Shown piece after piece: positions 54,759 to 63,357 of a stretch of 64,000 nucleotides of DNA. A program made the translations under genes and the position numbers. The first letter of the stretch is position 1. Every line of letters starts with the position of its first letter. The stretch comes from an uncultured Selenomonas sp. (GTDB lineage Bacteria; Bacillota; Negativicutes; Selenomonadales; Selenomonadaceae): contig USAK01000007.1 of NCBI GenBank assembly GCA_900552565.1, forward strand, positions 1 to 64,000, in the 5' to 3' direction. The notes below the pieces were generated by a model. The model saw only the letters and a list, made by a program, of their open reading frames with translations. It was not told the DNA's origin and did no database searches.

Positions 54759-56438
54759 ATGGCAGAAGAAACAAAAGCCTGGTGGAAAGAGGCTGTCATC
54801 TATCAGATTTATCCGCGCAGCTTTCAGGATTCCAACGGCGACGGCATCGGCGACCTGCCGGGCATCACGAGCCGCATCCCCTATCTCAAAAAACTTGGCG
54901 TCGATGTCATCTGGCTCTCGCCAATCTATCAATCACCGAATGATGACAACGGCTACGATATCTCGGATTACCGCGCCATCATGGATGATTTCGGCACGAT
55001 GGCCGATTTTGACCAGCTGCTCAAAACCGCACATGAGGCCGGCATCAAACTCGTCATGGACCTTGTCGTCAATCATACTTCGGACGAACACGCTTGGTTC
55101 ATCGAGAGCCGTCAATCCCGCACAAATCCCCGCCGCGATTTCTACATCTGGAAGGACGGCAAAAATGGCGGCGCGCCGAACAACTGGGAATCGTATTTCA
55201 GCGGCCCTGCCTGGCAGTACGATGAGACCACCGGCCAATATTATTTGCACTGCTTCTCTAAAAAACAGCCTGACCTCAACTGGGAAAATCCCAAAGTCCG
55301 CGACGCCGTCTTTGACATGATGACCTGGTGGTGCGAGAAGGGCATCGACGGCTTCCGCATGGATGTCATCTCGATGATTTCCAAAGACCAATCCTTCCCC
55401 GACGGCCCCATAAAAGAAGACGGCTACGGCGACCTCTCGCCGCATGTCTGCAACGGCCCGCGCGTTCATGAATTCCTGCAGGAAATGAACCAGCGCGTTC
55501 TCTCCCATTACGACCTGCTGACCGTTGGCGAAACAGCCGGTGTCACGATTGAAGAGGCCAAGAAATACGCGCGTGCCGACGGCAAAGAGCTCGGCATGGT
55601 CTTCCAGTTCGAACACGTCGGTCCGGAAAACGGCAAGGGCAGCATCATCGACAAATGGACGACGGGCAAGCCGCAGCTGCCAAAACTGCGCGCCATCCTC
55701 AACAAATGGCAGCAGGAGCTTGAGGGCAAGGCTTGGAATTCCCTCTATCTTGACAACCACGACCAGCCGCGCTGCGTATCGATGTTCGGCAATGACAGCC
55801 AGCAATGGCGCGTGCTTTCTGCAAAGATGCTCGCGACCTGCCTGCACATGCAGAAAGGCACGCCTTACATCTATCAGGGGGAAGAGCTCGGCATGACAAA
55901 TATGAAATTCTATTCGCTCGCCGACTGCCGCGACCTTGAGGAAATCAACGCCTGGCACCAGTACGTCGATGAACAGAAAAAGGTATCGTCGGGGACCATG
56001 CTGCAGTGCTTCGACAACATGGCCCGCGACAACGCCCGCACGCCGATGCAGTGGACCGCAGGCAAAAATGCCGGTTTCACCGACGGCACACCCTGGCTGG
56101 CCGTCAATCCCAATTACAAAGAAATCAACGCCGAAGCAGCGCTCAAGGACCCCGATTCCGTCTTCTATTATTACCAAAAGCTCATTGGCCTGCGCCATAC
56201 ATATCCCATCATCGTCTATGGGACATTCGAGCCGCTGCTTGAAGATGATGCCGATGTCTATGCCTTTGCACGCCATTATGAGGGAAAAACACTGCTCGTC
56301 GCCTGCAACTGGACCGAAAATGAAGTTCCCTGCAAATTGTTTGCTGACAAAGACGGCGAGGAGCTCATCGCCAACTACAAACAGCATAAGGAAAACGTCC
56401 TGCAGCCATATGAAGCACGTGTACTGCTGCTGAAATAA
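54759..56438 (+). CDS. GH13 alpha-glucosidase (oligo-1,6-glucosidase type)
   Basis: This 559-residue cytoplasmic glycoside hydrolase has the (beta/alpha)8 barrel, starting AVIYQIYPRSFQDSNGDGIG. DLVVNHTSDEHAWF, the nucleophile Asp in GFRMDVISMISK, the acid Glu in TVGETAGV, and LDNHDQPR complete the active site. Val directly after the nucleophile is the residue linked to alpha-1,6 specificity (isomaltose, panose) in this subfamily. Dextran glucosidase and trehalose-6-phosphate hydrolase are alternatives. The ATG at 54759 follows AGGAGG; an in-frame ATG at 54735 lacks a site. No sugar transporter or regulator is adjacent. Confidence 0.93.
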   Translation: MAEETKAWWKEAVIYQIYPRSFQDSNGDGIGDLPGITSRIPYLKKLGVDVIWLSPIYQSPNDDNGYDISDYRAIMDDFGTMADFDQLLKTAHEAGIKLVMDLVVNHTSDEHAWFIESRQSRTNPRRDFYIWKDGKNGGAPNNWESYFSGPAWQYDETTGQYYLHCFSKKQPDLNWENPKVRDAVFDMMTWWCEKGIDGFRMDVISMISKDQSFPDGPIKEDGYGDLSPHVCNGPRVHEFLQEMNQRVLSHYDLLTVGETAGVTIEEAKKYARADGKELGMVFQFEHVGPENGKGSIIDKWTTGKPQLPKLRAILNKWQQELEGKAWNSLYLDNHDQPRCVSMFGNDSQQWRVLSAKMLATCLHMQKGTPYIYQGEELGMTNMKFYSLADCRDLEEINAWHQYVDEQKKVSSGTMLQCFDNMARDNARTPMQWTAGKNAGFTDGTPWLAVNPNYKEINAEAALKDPDSVFYYYQKLIGLRHTYPIIVYGTFEPLLEDDADVYAFARHYEGKTLLVACNWTENEVPCKLFADKDGEELIANYKQHKENVLQPYEARVLLLK

Positions 56439-56480
56439 CTCCTATACCTTATTTTCTTTTCGCGTATTCCCTAGGAAGGC

Positions 56481-56519
56481 AAAAAAATTCCGTCCGGCAG
56501 CTGCCAGACGGAATTTTTA
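56481..56519. terminator. Bidirectional terminator between GH13 gene and leuA
   Basis: An AAATTCCGTC-GGCA / TGCC-GACGGAATTT stem with T-runs on both strands lies between two convergent stop codons. Confidence 0.9.
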
Positions 56520-56551
56520 TTTATGGATTTACGGCAAAACGATGCGTTGAA

Positions 56552-58222
56552 TCATTTGCCAGCCTTCATGCGGTTGATCGCACTGATGAGCGCCTGGATG
56601 GATGCCGTGATGATATCCGTATCCATGCCAGCGCCCCACGTGATATGGCCATCGTCATTCGTGATGCCGATGTAAGCCATGGCGCGGCTGTTCTGGCCGA
56701 TTTCCAGAGCATGCTCGCTGTACGTCAGGTCCCTATAGCTGATATCGAGGTTGGCCTGCAGGGCGTTCGAGACAGCATCGAGGCGGCCGTTGCCGCGTGC
56801 GAGGAACGTCTTCGGTTCGCCGTTGACGAAGATATCGACCGTACCTTTGCGCGTGCCGTCCGGCTCCTTCTGAAGCAGGAAGTCGTTGAGTTTGTACGGG
56901 CTATCAACATTGACGTACTCATCCTGGAAAATCTGATAGATTTCATCCGGCATGAGCTCTTTGTGCTTGTGGTCGGAAACACCCTTGACGCAGTAGCCAA
57001 AGTCCTCGCGCATCTTCTTCGGCATATCGATGCCGTATTTCTGCTCCATGATGAAACCGACGCCGCCTTTGCCGGACTGGCTGTTGATGCGGATGACATC
57101 GCCATCGTACTGACGGCCGACATCCTTCGGGTCGATGTAGAGATACGGCAACGTCCACTTATCCGGATTCTTCTCATCCTTCCAATGCATGCCCTTAGCG
57201 ATGGCATCCTGATGCGAACCGGAGAACGCAGCGAAGACGAGTTCGCCGGCGTACGGCTGACGCGGCGAAACGTGCATGCGCGTGACGCGTTCGTACATCT
57301 CGACGAGTTCCGGCATATTCGAGAAATCGAGCTCTGGGTCTACGCCAAGGGCGAACATGTTCATAGCCACCGTAATGATATCGACGTTGCCCGTGCGTTC
57401 GCCGTTGCCGAACAACGTGCCTTCAACACGGTCCGCACCAGCGAGGATGCCCATCTCCGTATCGGCTACGCCGCAGCCGCGGTCATTGTGCGGATGAAGC
57501 GAAAGAACAACGTTATCGCGGTATTTGAGGTGTTTGTTCATGTAGGCAACCTGCATGGCAAAGACATGAGGCATGCTCATCTCAACCGTAGCCGGCAGAT
57601 TGATGATGGCTTTGCGGTCGGCCGTCGGCTTCCAGACATCGAGGACGGCATTGCAGACTTCCAATGCGTACTCTGGCTCCGTGCCCGTGAAGGATTCCGG
57701 CGAATACTCGAAGCGGTAGTTGGCACCGGCTTCTTCCGTGAGCTCCTGCAGAAGTTTTGCTCCATCGACGGCCATCTGCTTGATCTGTTCCTTATCCTTA
57801 CGGAACACCTGCTGACGCTGAGCAACCGACGTCGAATTGTAAACGTGAACAATGGCGTTCTTGACACCTTTCAGAGCATCAAAGGTCTTGCGGATGATAT
57901 GCTCGCGGGCCTGCGTGAGTACCTGAATCGTCACATCATCTGGAATCAAATCATCTTCTACGAGGCGGCGCAGGAATTCATATTCCGTCTCCGAAGCTGC
58001 TGGAAAACCGACTTCGATTTCCTTGAAGCCGACTTTGAGGAGCATCTTGTAGAATTCCAGCTTCTCATCGAGACTCATCGGAATGACCAGCGACTGGTTG
58101 CCGTCACGCAGGTCGACGCTGCACCAGATTGGTGCGTGATCCGGGGCATCTTTCTTCGCCCACTCAAGATCGATCTCCGGCGGCATAAAATAACCTTTGC
58201 TGTACTTCTGATAATTCATCAT
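56552..58222 (-). CDS. leuA: 2-isopropylmalate synthase (type 2, LeuA2-like)
   Basis: This roughly 556-residue enzyme condenses 2-oxoisovalerate and acetyl-CoA, the first step of leucine synthesis. The catalytic barrel has CSVDLRDGNQSL, GFKEIEVGFPAASETE, SLHPHNDRGCGVADTE and GNGERTGNVDIIT. A linker and a C-terminal leucine-sensing regulatory domain follow. The MMNYQKYSKGYFMP start is typical of the longer LeuA2 group. GAGGAGG precedes the ATG at 58222 (58219 also possible). It stands alone behind its T-box; leuB, leuC and leuD are not nearby. Confidence 0.95.
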   Translation of the reverse strand: MMNYQKYSKGYFMPPEIDLEWAKKDAPDHAPIWCSVDLRDGNQSLVIPMSLDEKLEFYKMLLKVGFKEIEVGFPAASETEYEFLRRLVEDDLIPDDVTIQVLTQAREHIIRKTFDALKGVKNAIVHVYNSTSVAQRQQVFRKDKEQIKQMAVDGAKLLQELTEEAGANYRFEYSPESFTGTEPEYALEVCNAVLDVWKPTADRKAIINLPATVEMSMPHVFAMQVAYMNKHLKYRDNVVLSLHPHNDRGCGVADTEMGILAGADRVEGTLFGNGERTGNVDIITVAMNMFALGVDPELDFSNMPELVEMYERVTRMHVSPRQPYAGELVFAAFSGSHQDAIAKGMHWKDEKNPDKWTLPYLYIDPKDVGRQYDGDVIRINSQSGKGGVGFIMEQKYGIDMPKKMREDFGYCVKGVSDHKHKELMPDEIYQIFQDEYVNVDSPYKLNDFLLQKEPDGTRKGTVDIFVNGEPKTFLARGNGRLDAVSNALQANLDISYRDLTYSEHALEIGQNSRAMAYIGITNDDGHITWGAGMDTDIITASIQALISAINRMKAGK

Positions 58223-58243
58223 TTGAAAAAACCTCCTCAAATA

Positions 58244-58520
58244 GAAAAGCCCCTCGTCTGATGAGACGAAGGGCTGTACCTGCGTGTTACCACTCAAATT
58301 CATACTCCTTGCGGAGTACCTCTACGGATTCTAGCAAATCCTCCTGCTGTAACGGTCAGGCTCCGTCCCATCCTACTAATACATTCATAAGATACAAATG
58401 TATATTCAGAGGGCTGCTTCAAGGCGAGTTCCAGATTCCTTCGCTGCTGCCTTCCACCAAACGGCAGCTCTCTATGAGCCCCAGAATCTTTACTATTCCT
58501 CTGCAACGCATTTCCCTGTG
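58244..58520 (-). promoter_or_regulatory. tRNA-Leu T-box leader of leuA, with terminator
   Basis: The 375-base gap between leuA and the next gene is mainly this T-box. Stem I ends in GGAACTCGCC with specifier CUC (58426-58428), leucine. The antiterminator motif GAGTGGTAACACGC lies at 58279-58295. Its bulge reads UGGU, fitting the A73 discriminator of tRNA-Leu. The terminator stem AGCCCCTCGTCT / AGACGAAGGGCT (58248-58275) ends in a T-run, 22 bases before the start codon. Confidence 0.93.
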
Positions 58521-58529
58521 TTGGATACT

Positions 58530-58558
58530 AGAATAGCACAAGGAAAAGATTTTTGCAA
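58530..58558 (-). promoter_or_regulatory. Promoter of leuA
   Basis: On the minus strand, TTGCAA (58553-58558), a 17-base spacer and TATTCT (58530-58535) lie just upstream of T-box Stem I. Confidence 0.75.
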
Positions 58559-58597
58559 GTGTTTTTATGTAAAAGTGTAAACTTTTTTGTTTATGAC

Positions 58598-59122
58598 TTA
58601 CTTGTTGCTTTCCGGTTCACGCAGCGTTTTCTTCTCCAGCGTGCGTTTCTTTTCTTCTTCACGCTGCTGACGTTTGCGTGCTTTATGTGCTTCGTAGCGG
58701 CGGCGGCCATCCTCAAAAGCCTTCTTCGCCTCTTCCGAGTCAATGATGAGCGGCGGCACAGCTTTCGGACGCGAATTGCGGTCAAGCGCAACCATCGTGA
58801 AATAGGCCGTGAGCGCACGCTGCGGCTTGCTTTCCACATCGAGATCCTCAACATCAACATTGACGGCAACTTCCATGGAGCTGTGGCCGACAAAGACAAT
58901 TTCTGCCGTGCAGGTCACCAAATCGCCAATGAGGATTGGCAGATGGAATTCCAATTCGTCAACGCGTGCCGTGACGACATTCGAACGCGCATAACGGCGC
59001 GTCACGGCATAGGCCGTCGAATCCATCATCTTCATGATTTCACCGCCATGAACGTTGCCATTCGGATTCGTCTGGCTCGGCATCATGACCTGACTGATAA
59101 CAAGCTTAGTATTCTGTGCCAT
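58598..59122 (-). CDS. Acyl-CoA thioesterase, hotdog fold (YciA/BFIT type)
   Basis: This 174-residue hotdog protein has MPSQTNPNGNVHGGEIMKMMD (the Asn-x-His-Gly-Gly start of the long helix and active-site Asp) and FHLPILIGDLVTCTAEIVFVG. It hydrolyses acyl-CoAs, with chain-length preference not evident. A basic, Glu-rich coiled-coil-like tail (about 125-174) extends beyond the domain. GGAGG precedes the ATG. It appears to be its own unit between csoR and leuA. Confidence 0.9.
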   Translation of the reverse strand: MAQNTKLVISQVMMPSQTNPNGNVHGGEIMKMMDSTAYAVTRRYARSNVVTARVDELEFHLPILIGDLVTCTAEIVFVGHSSMEVAVNVDVEDLDVESKPQRALTAYFTMVALDRNSRPKAVPPLIIDSEEAKKAFEDGRRRYEAHKARKRQQREEEKKRTLEKKTLREPESNK

Positions 59123-59284
59123 GGATAAACCTCCTGCTCTATCACAGCCGAGCCTTTATGCTCTCTGTGTTATGATTATACATAATATATCTTCTCGTTA
59201 TACATTTATAGAATATATGATTTACGGGCTAAAAACTGTGACTGAATCACAAAGTATCCTGTCACTTTTTTGCTTTTCCCGAAG

Positions 59285-59650
59285 TCACTTGATGAAGCGG
59301 TCAATCGCCTCATTGAGCTGTTCCAGGGCCTGCTGGTCATTGTCTTTTACAGCATCCACAATGCAGTGTTCCAGATGGTCCTTGAGGATGATGCGGCTGA
59401 CGCCTTTTATTGCGCTGTCAACCGCCGAAAGCTGTACAAGCACCTCACTGCAGTCCCTGCCATCCTCTATCATATGCTTGATGGATTCCAGATGACCGAT
59501 GAGACGTGCCATGCGGTTCAGCACTGCCTTCGTCTGTGTATGGCTGTGATGATGGCCATGCGTATGTGAGATGACGGTGCCATCGGCCAGCACATGCGTG
59601 TGTTCCTGCTGGTGTTCTCCCTTTTCTTCTATTTCTTTGATTTCTTTCAT
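59285..59650 (-). CDS. CsoR/RcnR-family metal-sensing repressor with His-rich N-terminus
   Basis: This roughly 121-residue all-helical repressor carries the family Cys-His-Cys set: Cys in DGRDCSEVL and His/Cys in KDHLEHC, as in copper sensors of the CsoR type. An N-terminal extension of about 40 residues is rich in His (HTHVLADGTV, SHTHGHHHSHT) and could bind Ni, Co, Cu or Zn. No metal transporter or chaperone gene is adjacent, so the target is unknown. ATG at 59650 is used; a GTG at 59665 is in frame. Confidence 0.9.
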   Translation of the reverse strand: MKEIKEIEEKGEHQQEHTHVLADGTVISHTHGHHHSHTQTKAVLNRMARLIGHLESIKHMIEDGRDCSEVLVQLSAVDSAIKGVSRIILKDHLEHCIVDAVKDNDQQALEQLNEAIDRFIK

Positions 59651-59743
59651 ATATCCTGATATCACCTGCCTATTGTACCACTCAGCAAATACTTTTGTTT
59701 ATATTCGCGCTGCTCAGGCCCTTTTCCTGCTTTTCTTTCATAG

Positions 59744-59784
59744 AAAAAAGAATTCCCTGCCATAGAATTATAGCAGAGAATTCT
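59744..59784 (-). terminator. Terminator after ileS
   Basis: On the minus strand an AGAATTCtCTGC / GCAGgGAATTCT stem with a 12-base loop is followed by five Ts, 44 bases downstream of the ileS stop. Confidence 0.75.
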
Positions 59785-59827
59785 TCATTGAATCTATGAG
59801 AAATGATACGCAGAAAATGCTGAACTG

Positions 59828-62800
59828 TTACTTAACCGAGAGTGTTACCATTTCACCGTTGATATTCCATTCTTTTTCATGACCAGCCGTCTCGTCATAC
59901 GTCACGCTGTCAGCCAGCGTGATGTCCTTGAGGAACTGTTCGTTCTTCTTGACGAGGCCTTCGAGTTTTTCGTTGCCCTTGAGGCCGACCGTGATATGGT
60001 CTGTGACTTCATAGCCATTTTCCTTGCGCATCGTCTGAACCTTGCTGATGATTTCGCGTACGAAACCTTCTTCCAGGAGTTCTTCCGACAGCGTCGTTTC
60101 CAGGGCAATCGTCACGCCGTTATAGCGCTGGCAGTTGTAGCCTTCCGTCTGGGCCATCGTGACTTCGACGTCTTCCGGCAGCAGCGTCACATCGCCATCC
60201 GGCAGTGCGACGACGAGTTTGCCTGTCGTGTCGAGTTCTTCCTTCGCCTTGTGGCCATTGACGGCTTTGAGAGCTTTCTGGATAGCGCCCATCTTCTTGC
60301 CGACTTTCGGTCCGAGGACGCGGAACTGCGGTTTGAAGCTGTACGTCAGATAAGCTTCCATGTCATCCTTGAAGACGACTTCCTTGACGTTGAGTTCTTC
60401 CTCGACGATTTCCTTGTAGAAGTCCGGCAGTTCGACTGGGGCCTTGACATACATGCGGCCAATCGGCTGACGGTTCTTAATGTTCGCCTCGTTGCGCGCA
60501 GCACGGCCGAGCACGACAATTTCGAGGACTTCGCCCATGTTCTTCTCGAGTTCCTGATCGATATGAGCCTCATTGGCCTTCGGGAAGTCGCAGAGATGGA
60601 CGGATTCCGGAGCATTCTTATCGATGCTGCAGACGAGGTTGCGGTAAATGGACTCCGTCATGAACGGAATCATCGGGGCAGCGGCCTTAGCCGTCGTCAC
60701 AAGAGCCGTGTAGAGCGTCATATAAGCGTTAATCTTATCCTGCTCCATGCCCTTCGCCCAGAAACGGCTGCGGCTGCGGCGGACGTACCAGTTCGAGAGT
60801 TCATCGACAAACTCTTCGAGAGCCTTGGCAGCTTCCGTGACACGGTAGTTCGAGAGGTCGTAGTCAACATCCTTGACCATCGTGTTGAGGCGCGAGAGGC
60901 ACCATTTATCCATGACCGGCAGCTTGTCGTAGTCGAGCGTGTACTTCGTGGCATCGAAGTTATCGATATTCGCATAGAGGACAAAGAAGGCGTACGTATT
61001 CCAGAGCGTGCCCATGAACTTGCGCTGACCTTCCTGCACGGCATCATCGTGGAAGCGGTTTGGCAGCCACGGTGCGCTGTTCTCGTAGAAATACCAGCGG
61101 ATGGCATCGGCACCGTGCTTCTGCAGTGCTTCCATCGGGTCGACGGCATTGCCCTTCGACTTCGACATCTTGCGGCCTTCCTTATCTTGGACATGGCCGA
61201 GGACGATGACATTGCGGTACGGCGCTTTATGGAACAGCAGCGTCGAGATGGCAATCAGCGAATAGAACCAGCCACGCGTCTGGTCAACCGCTTCCGAAAT
61301 GAAGTCTGCCGGGAAACGCTTCTTGAAGATATCCTGATTCTCGAACGGATAATGCCACTGGGCAAACGGCATCGAGCCCGAATCGAACCAGCAGTCGATG
61401 ACTTCCTTGACGCGGTGCATCTCTTTGCCGCATTCCGGGCATTTAATCGTGACTTTATCGATGTACGGACGGTGCAGCTCGATGTCATCCGGGCAGTTCG
61501 AGCTCATCGACTTGAGTTCTTCAATCGAGCCGATGACATGCTGATGGCCGCATTCACACTGCCAGACCGGCAGCGGCGTGCCCCAGTAGCGGTTGCGCGA
61601 GAGGCCCCAGTCCTGTACATGCTCAAGCCAGTTGCCGAAACGGCCTTCGCCGATGGATTTTGGAATCCAGTTTACCGTCTTGTTGTTGGCGACGAGTTCA
61701 TCCTTGACAGCCGTCATCTTGATGAACCAGGTCGGGAACGAATAATACAGAAGCGGCGTGTCGCAGCGCCAGCAGTGCGGGTAGCTGTGCGTGAATTCCG
61801 GGGCCTTGAAGAGTTTGCCCTTCTTCTCGAGGTCGGCAAGGATCAGCGGGTCAGCTTTCTTGACGAACATGCCCGGCCAATCCGTATCAGCCGTGAGCTC
61901 GCCCTTGCTGTTGACGAGATTGACAAAAGCCACACCGTATTTCTGGCAGACGCGGTTATCGTCTTCGCCGTATGCCGGAGCCAGGTGGACAATGCCCGTG
62001 CCGTCTTCCGTTGTGACGTAATCATCGCAAGTCACGATAAAGGCTTTCTTGCCCTTCTGATTCTTGACTTTCTCGACGGCGTACGGATAAAGCGGCTCGT
62101 ATTCGCGGAATTCGAGGTCCCTGCCTTTATAGCTTTCCAGGACCTTGCGCTCCCCTTCGACGCCTTCAAAGACCTTGTCGACAAGATCTGCAGCGAGAAT
62201 GTACTTCTTATCGCCGACCTGGACCTTGACATAATCGACCTCCGGATTGACGCAGAGTGCGAGGTTCGAAGGCAGCGTCCACGGCGTCGTCGTCCAGGCG
62301 AGGAAGCAGGCGTCGTCATCTTTGGCCTGGAACTCGACCATGGCCGAACGTTCCGTGACATCCTTATAGCCCTGTGCTACTTCGTGCGAAGAAAGCGGCG
62401 TGCCGCAGCGCGGGCAGTACGGGACGACTTTATAGCCTTCATAGAGCAGGCCCTTCTTCCAGATTTCCTTGAGTGCCCACCATTCGGATTCGATGAAATC
62501 GTTCTCGTACGTGATGTACGGATGCTCCATGTCGGCCCAGAAGCCAACGACATCGGAGAACTCTTCCCACATGCCCTTATACTTCCAAACGGACTCGCGG
62601 CATTTCTTGATGAACGGCTCGATGCCATAGGCTTCAATTTGGTCCTTGCCGTTGATGCCAATCTGTTTCTCGACTTCGAGCTCGACAGGCAGACCATGCG
62701 TATCCCAGCCAGCTTTTCTGAGGACTTTCTTGCCCTTCATCGAAGCAAAGCGCGGCAGCATATCCTTGATGACACGCGTCAAAACGTGACCGATATGCGG

Positions 62801-62959
62801 CTTGCCGTTAGCCGTCGGCGGACCATCGTAAAACGTGAACGTATCACAGCCTTCGCGCTGGTCGATTGCCTTCTGCGCGATATTGTGCTCTTTCCAAAAC
62901 TTGCGGACTTCCTTCTCGCGTTCCACGAAGTTCAGGTTCGTATCTACTTTCTTATACAA
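59828..62959 (-). CDS. ileS: Isoleucyl-tRNA synthetase (large, IleS2-like)
   Basis: This 1043-residue class Ia synthetase has the HIGH signature in GKPHIGHVL and KMSKS in EGRKMSKSKGN. The editing domain contains TTTPWTLPSNLAL and the GTGIVHLAPAYGEDD segment. Its length and the VGFWADMEHPYITY region resemble the type 2 (IleS2, eukaryote-like) branch rather than the roughly 930-residue type 1 form. The start is a TTG at 62959: GGAGG lies 8 bases upstream and homologues start here. The longer frame to 63043 overlaps the T-box terminator. Expression is under a tRNA-Ile T-box. Confidence 0.95.
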   Translation of the reverse strand: MYKKVDTNLNFVEREKEVRKFWKEHNIAQKAIDQREGCDTFTFYDGPPTANGKPHIGHVLTRVIKDMLPRFASMKGKKVLRKAGWDTHGLPVELEVEKQIGINGKDQIEAYGIEPFIKKCRESVWKYKGMWEEFSDVVGFWADMEHPYITYENDFIESEWWALKEIWKKGLLYEGYKVVPYCPRCGTPLSSHEVAQGYKDVTERSAMVEFQAKDDDACFLAWTTTPWTLPSNLALCVNPEVDYVKVQVGDKKYILAADLVDKVFEGVEGERKVLESYKGRDLEFREYEPLYPYAVEKVKNQKGKKAFIVTCDDYVTTEDGTGIVHLAPAYGEDDNRVCQKYGVAFVNLVNSKGELTADTDWPGMFVKKADPLILADLEKKGKLFKAPEFTHSYPHCWRCDTPLLYYSFPTWFIKMTAVKDELVANNKTVNWIPKSIGEGRFGNWLEHVQDWGLSRNRYWGTPLPVWQCECGHQHVIGSIEELKSMSSNCPDDIELHRPYIDKVTIKCPECGKEMHRVKEVIDCWFDSGSMPFAQWHYPFENQDIFKKRFPADFISEAVDQTRGWFYSLIAISTLLFHKAPYRNVIVLGHVQDKEGRKMSKSKGNAVDPMEALQKHGADAIRWYFYENSAPWLPNRFHDDAVQEGQRKFMGTLWNTYAFFVLYANIDNFDATKYTLDYDKLPVMDKWCLSRLNTMVKDVDYDLSNYRVTEAAKALEEFVDELSNWYVRRSRSRFWAKGMEQDKINAYMTLYTALVTTAKAAAPMIPFMTESIYRNLVCSIDKNAPESVHLCDFPKANEAHIDQELEKNMGEVLEIVVLGRAARNEANIKNRQPIGRMYVKAPVELPDFYKEIVEEELNVKEVVFKDDMEAYLTYSFKPQFRVLGPKVGKKMGAIQKALKAVNGHKAKEELDTTGKLVVALPDGDVTLLPEDVEVTMAQTEGYNCQRYNGVTIALETTLSEELLEEGFVREIISKVQTMRKENGYEVTDHITVGLKGNEKLEGLVKKNEQFLKDITLADSVTYDETAGHEKEWNINGEMVTLSVK

Positions 62960-62980
62960 ACAGAATGCCTCCTCACATAT

Positions 62981-63215
62981 AAAAAGCCTGCACCCCAATA
63001 GGATGCAGGCCAATTTACCTACAGGATAACCACCTATTTCCACGCACCACCATGCGCTGTCCCGTAACGGGGGATGCCGGCAAGACCTACTTCTGTTTCA
63101 GTCCGCTGCTCCGGAGTGATCTTCATCTGCCTGTACTGACGCCCGGCTCACACCCGCCCCGGTTCGCTTCCGCCTTCTCTGCAGACTACTCTCTCCATCA
63201 ATGCATTTACATGTT
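62981..63215 (-). promoter_or_regulatory. tRNA-Ile T-box leader of ileS, with terminator
   Basis: Most of the 398-base gap between ileS and lgt is a T-box on the minus strand. Stem I begins near GATGGAGAGAGTAG and ends in GAAGATCACTCC with specifier AUC (63118-63120), isoleucine. The antiterminator motif AGGTGGTTATCC lies at 63024-63035, its UGGU bulge fitting A73 of tRNA-Ile. The terminator stem GCCTGCA / TGCAGGC (62986-63010) ends in five Ts. Confidence 0.93.
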
Positions 63216-63225
63216 AACAGGATTT

Positions 63226-63254
63226 ATTGTACCACAGGGATAGACATATTTCAA
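63226..63254 (-). promoter_or_regulatory. Promoter of ileS
   Basis: On the minus strand, TTGAAA (63249-63254), a 17-base spacer and TACAAT (63226-63231) lie just upstream of the T-box. Confidence 0.8.
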
Positions 63255-63357
63255 ATACTATTTCCCTGAACCTCTCTTCTCAACATCTGGCATTTGGATT
63301 ATAATGGAAATTGTTTCAAAATGAAAAAAGAATATACGAAATAAAGGAAGGTTACTC

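Noticed and set aside
59237-59255. Small TGTGA / TCACA hairpin followed by Ts after csoR
   Set aside because: Only a 5-bp AT-rich stem; too weak to call a terminator with confidence.
59879-63001. A 1040-codon open frame on the plus strand opposite ileS, with similar long frames opposite leuA, lysS and the GH13 gene
   Set aside because: They lie entirely antisense to well-conserved genes, show no protein motifs or ribosome-binding sites, and are explained by GC-rich codon usage that avoids TTA, CTA and TCA codons.
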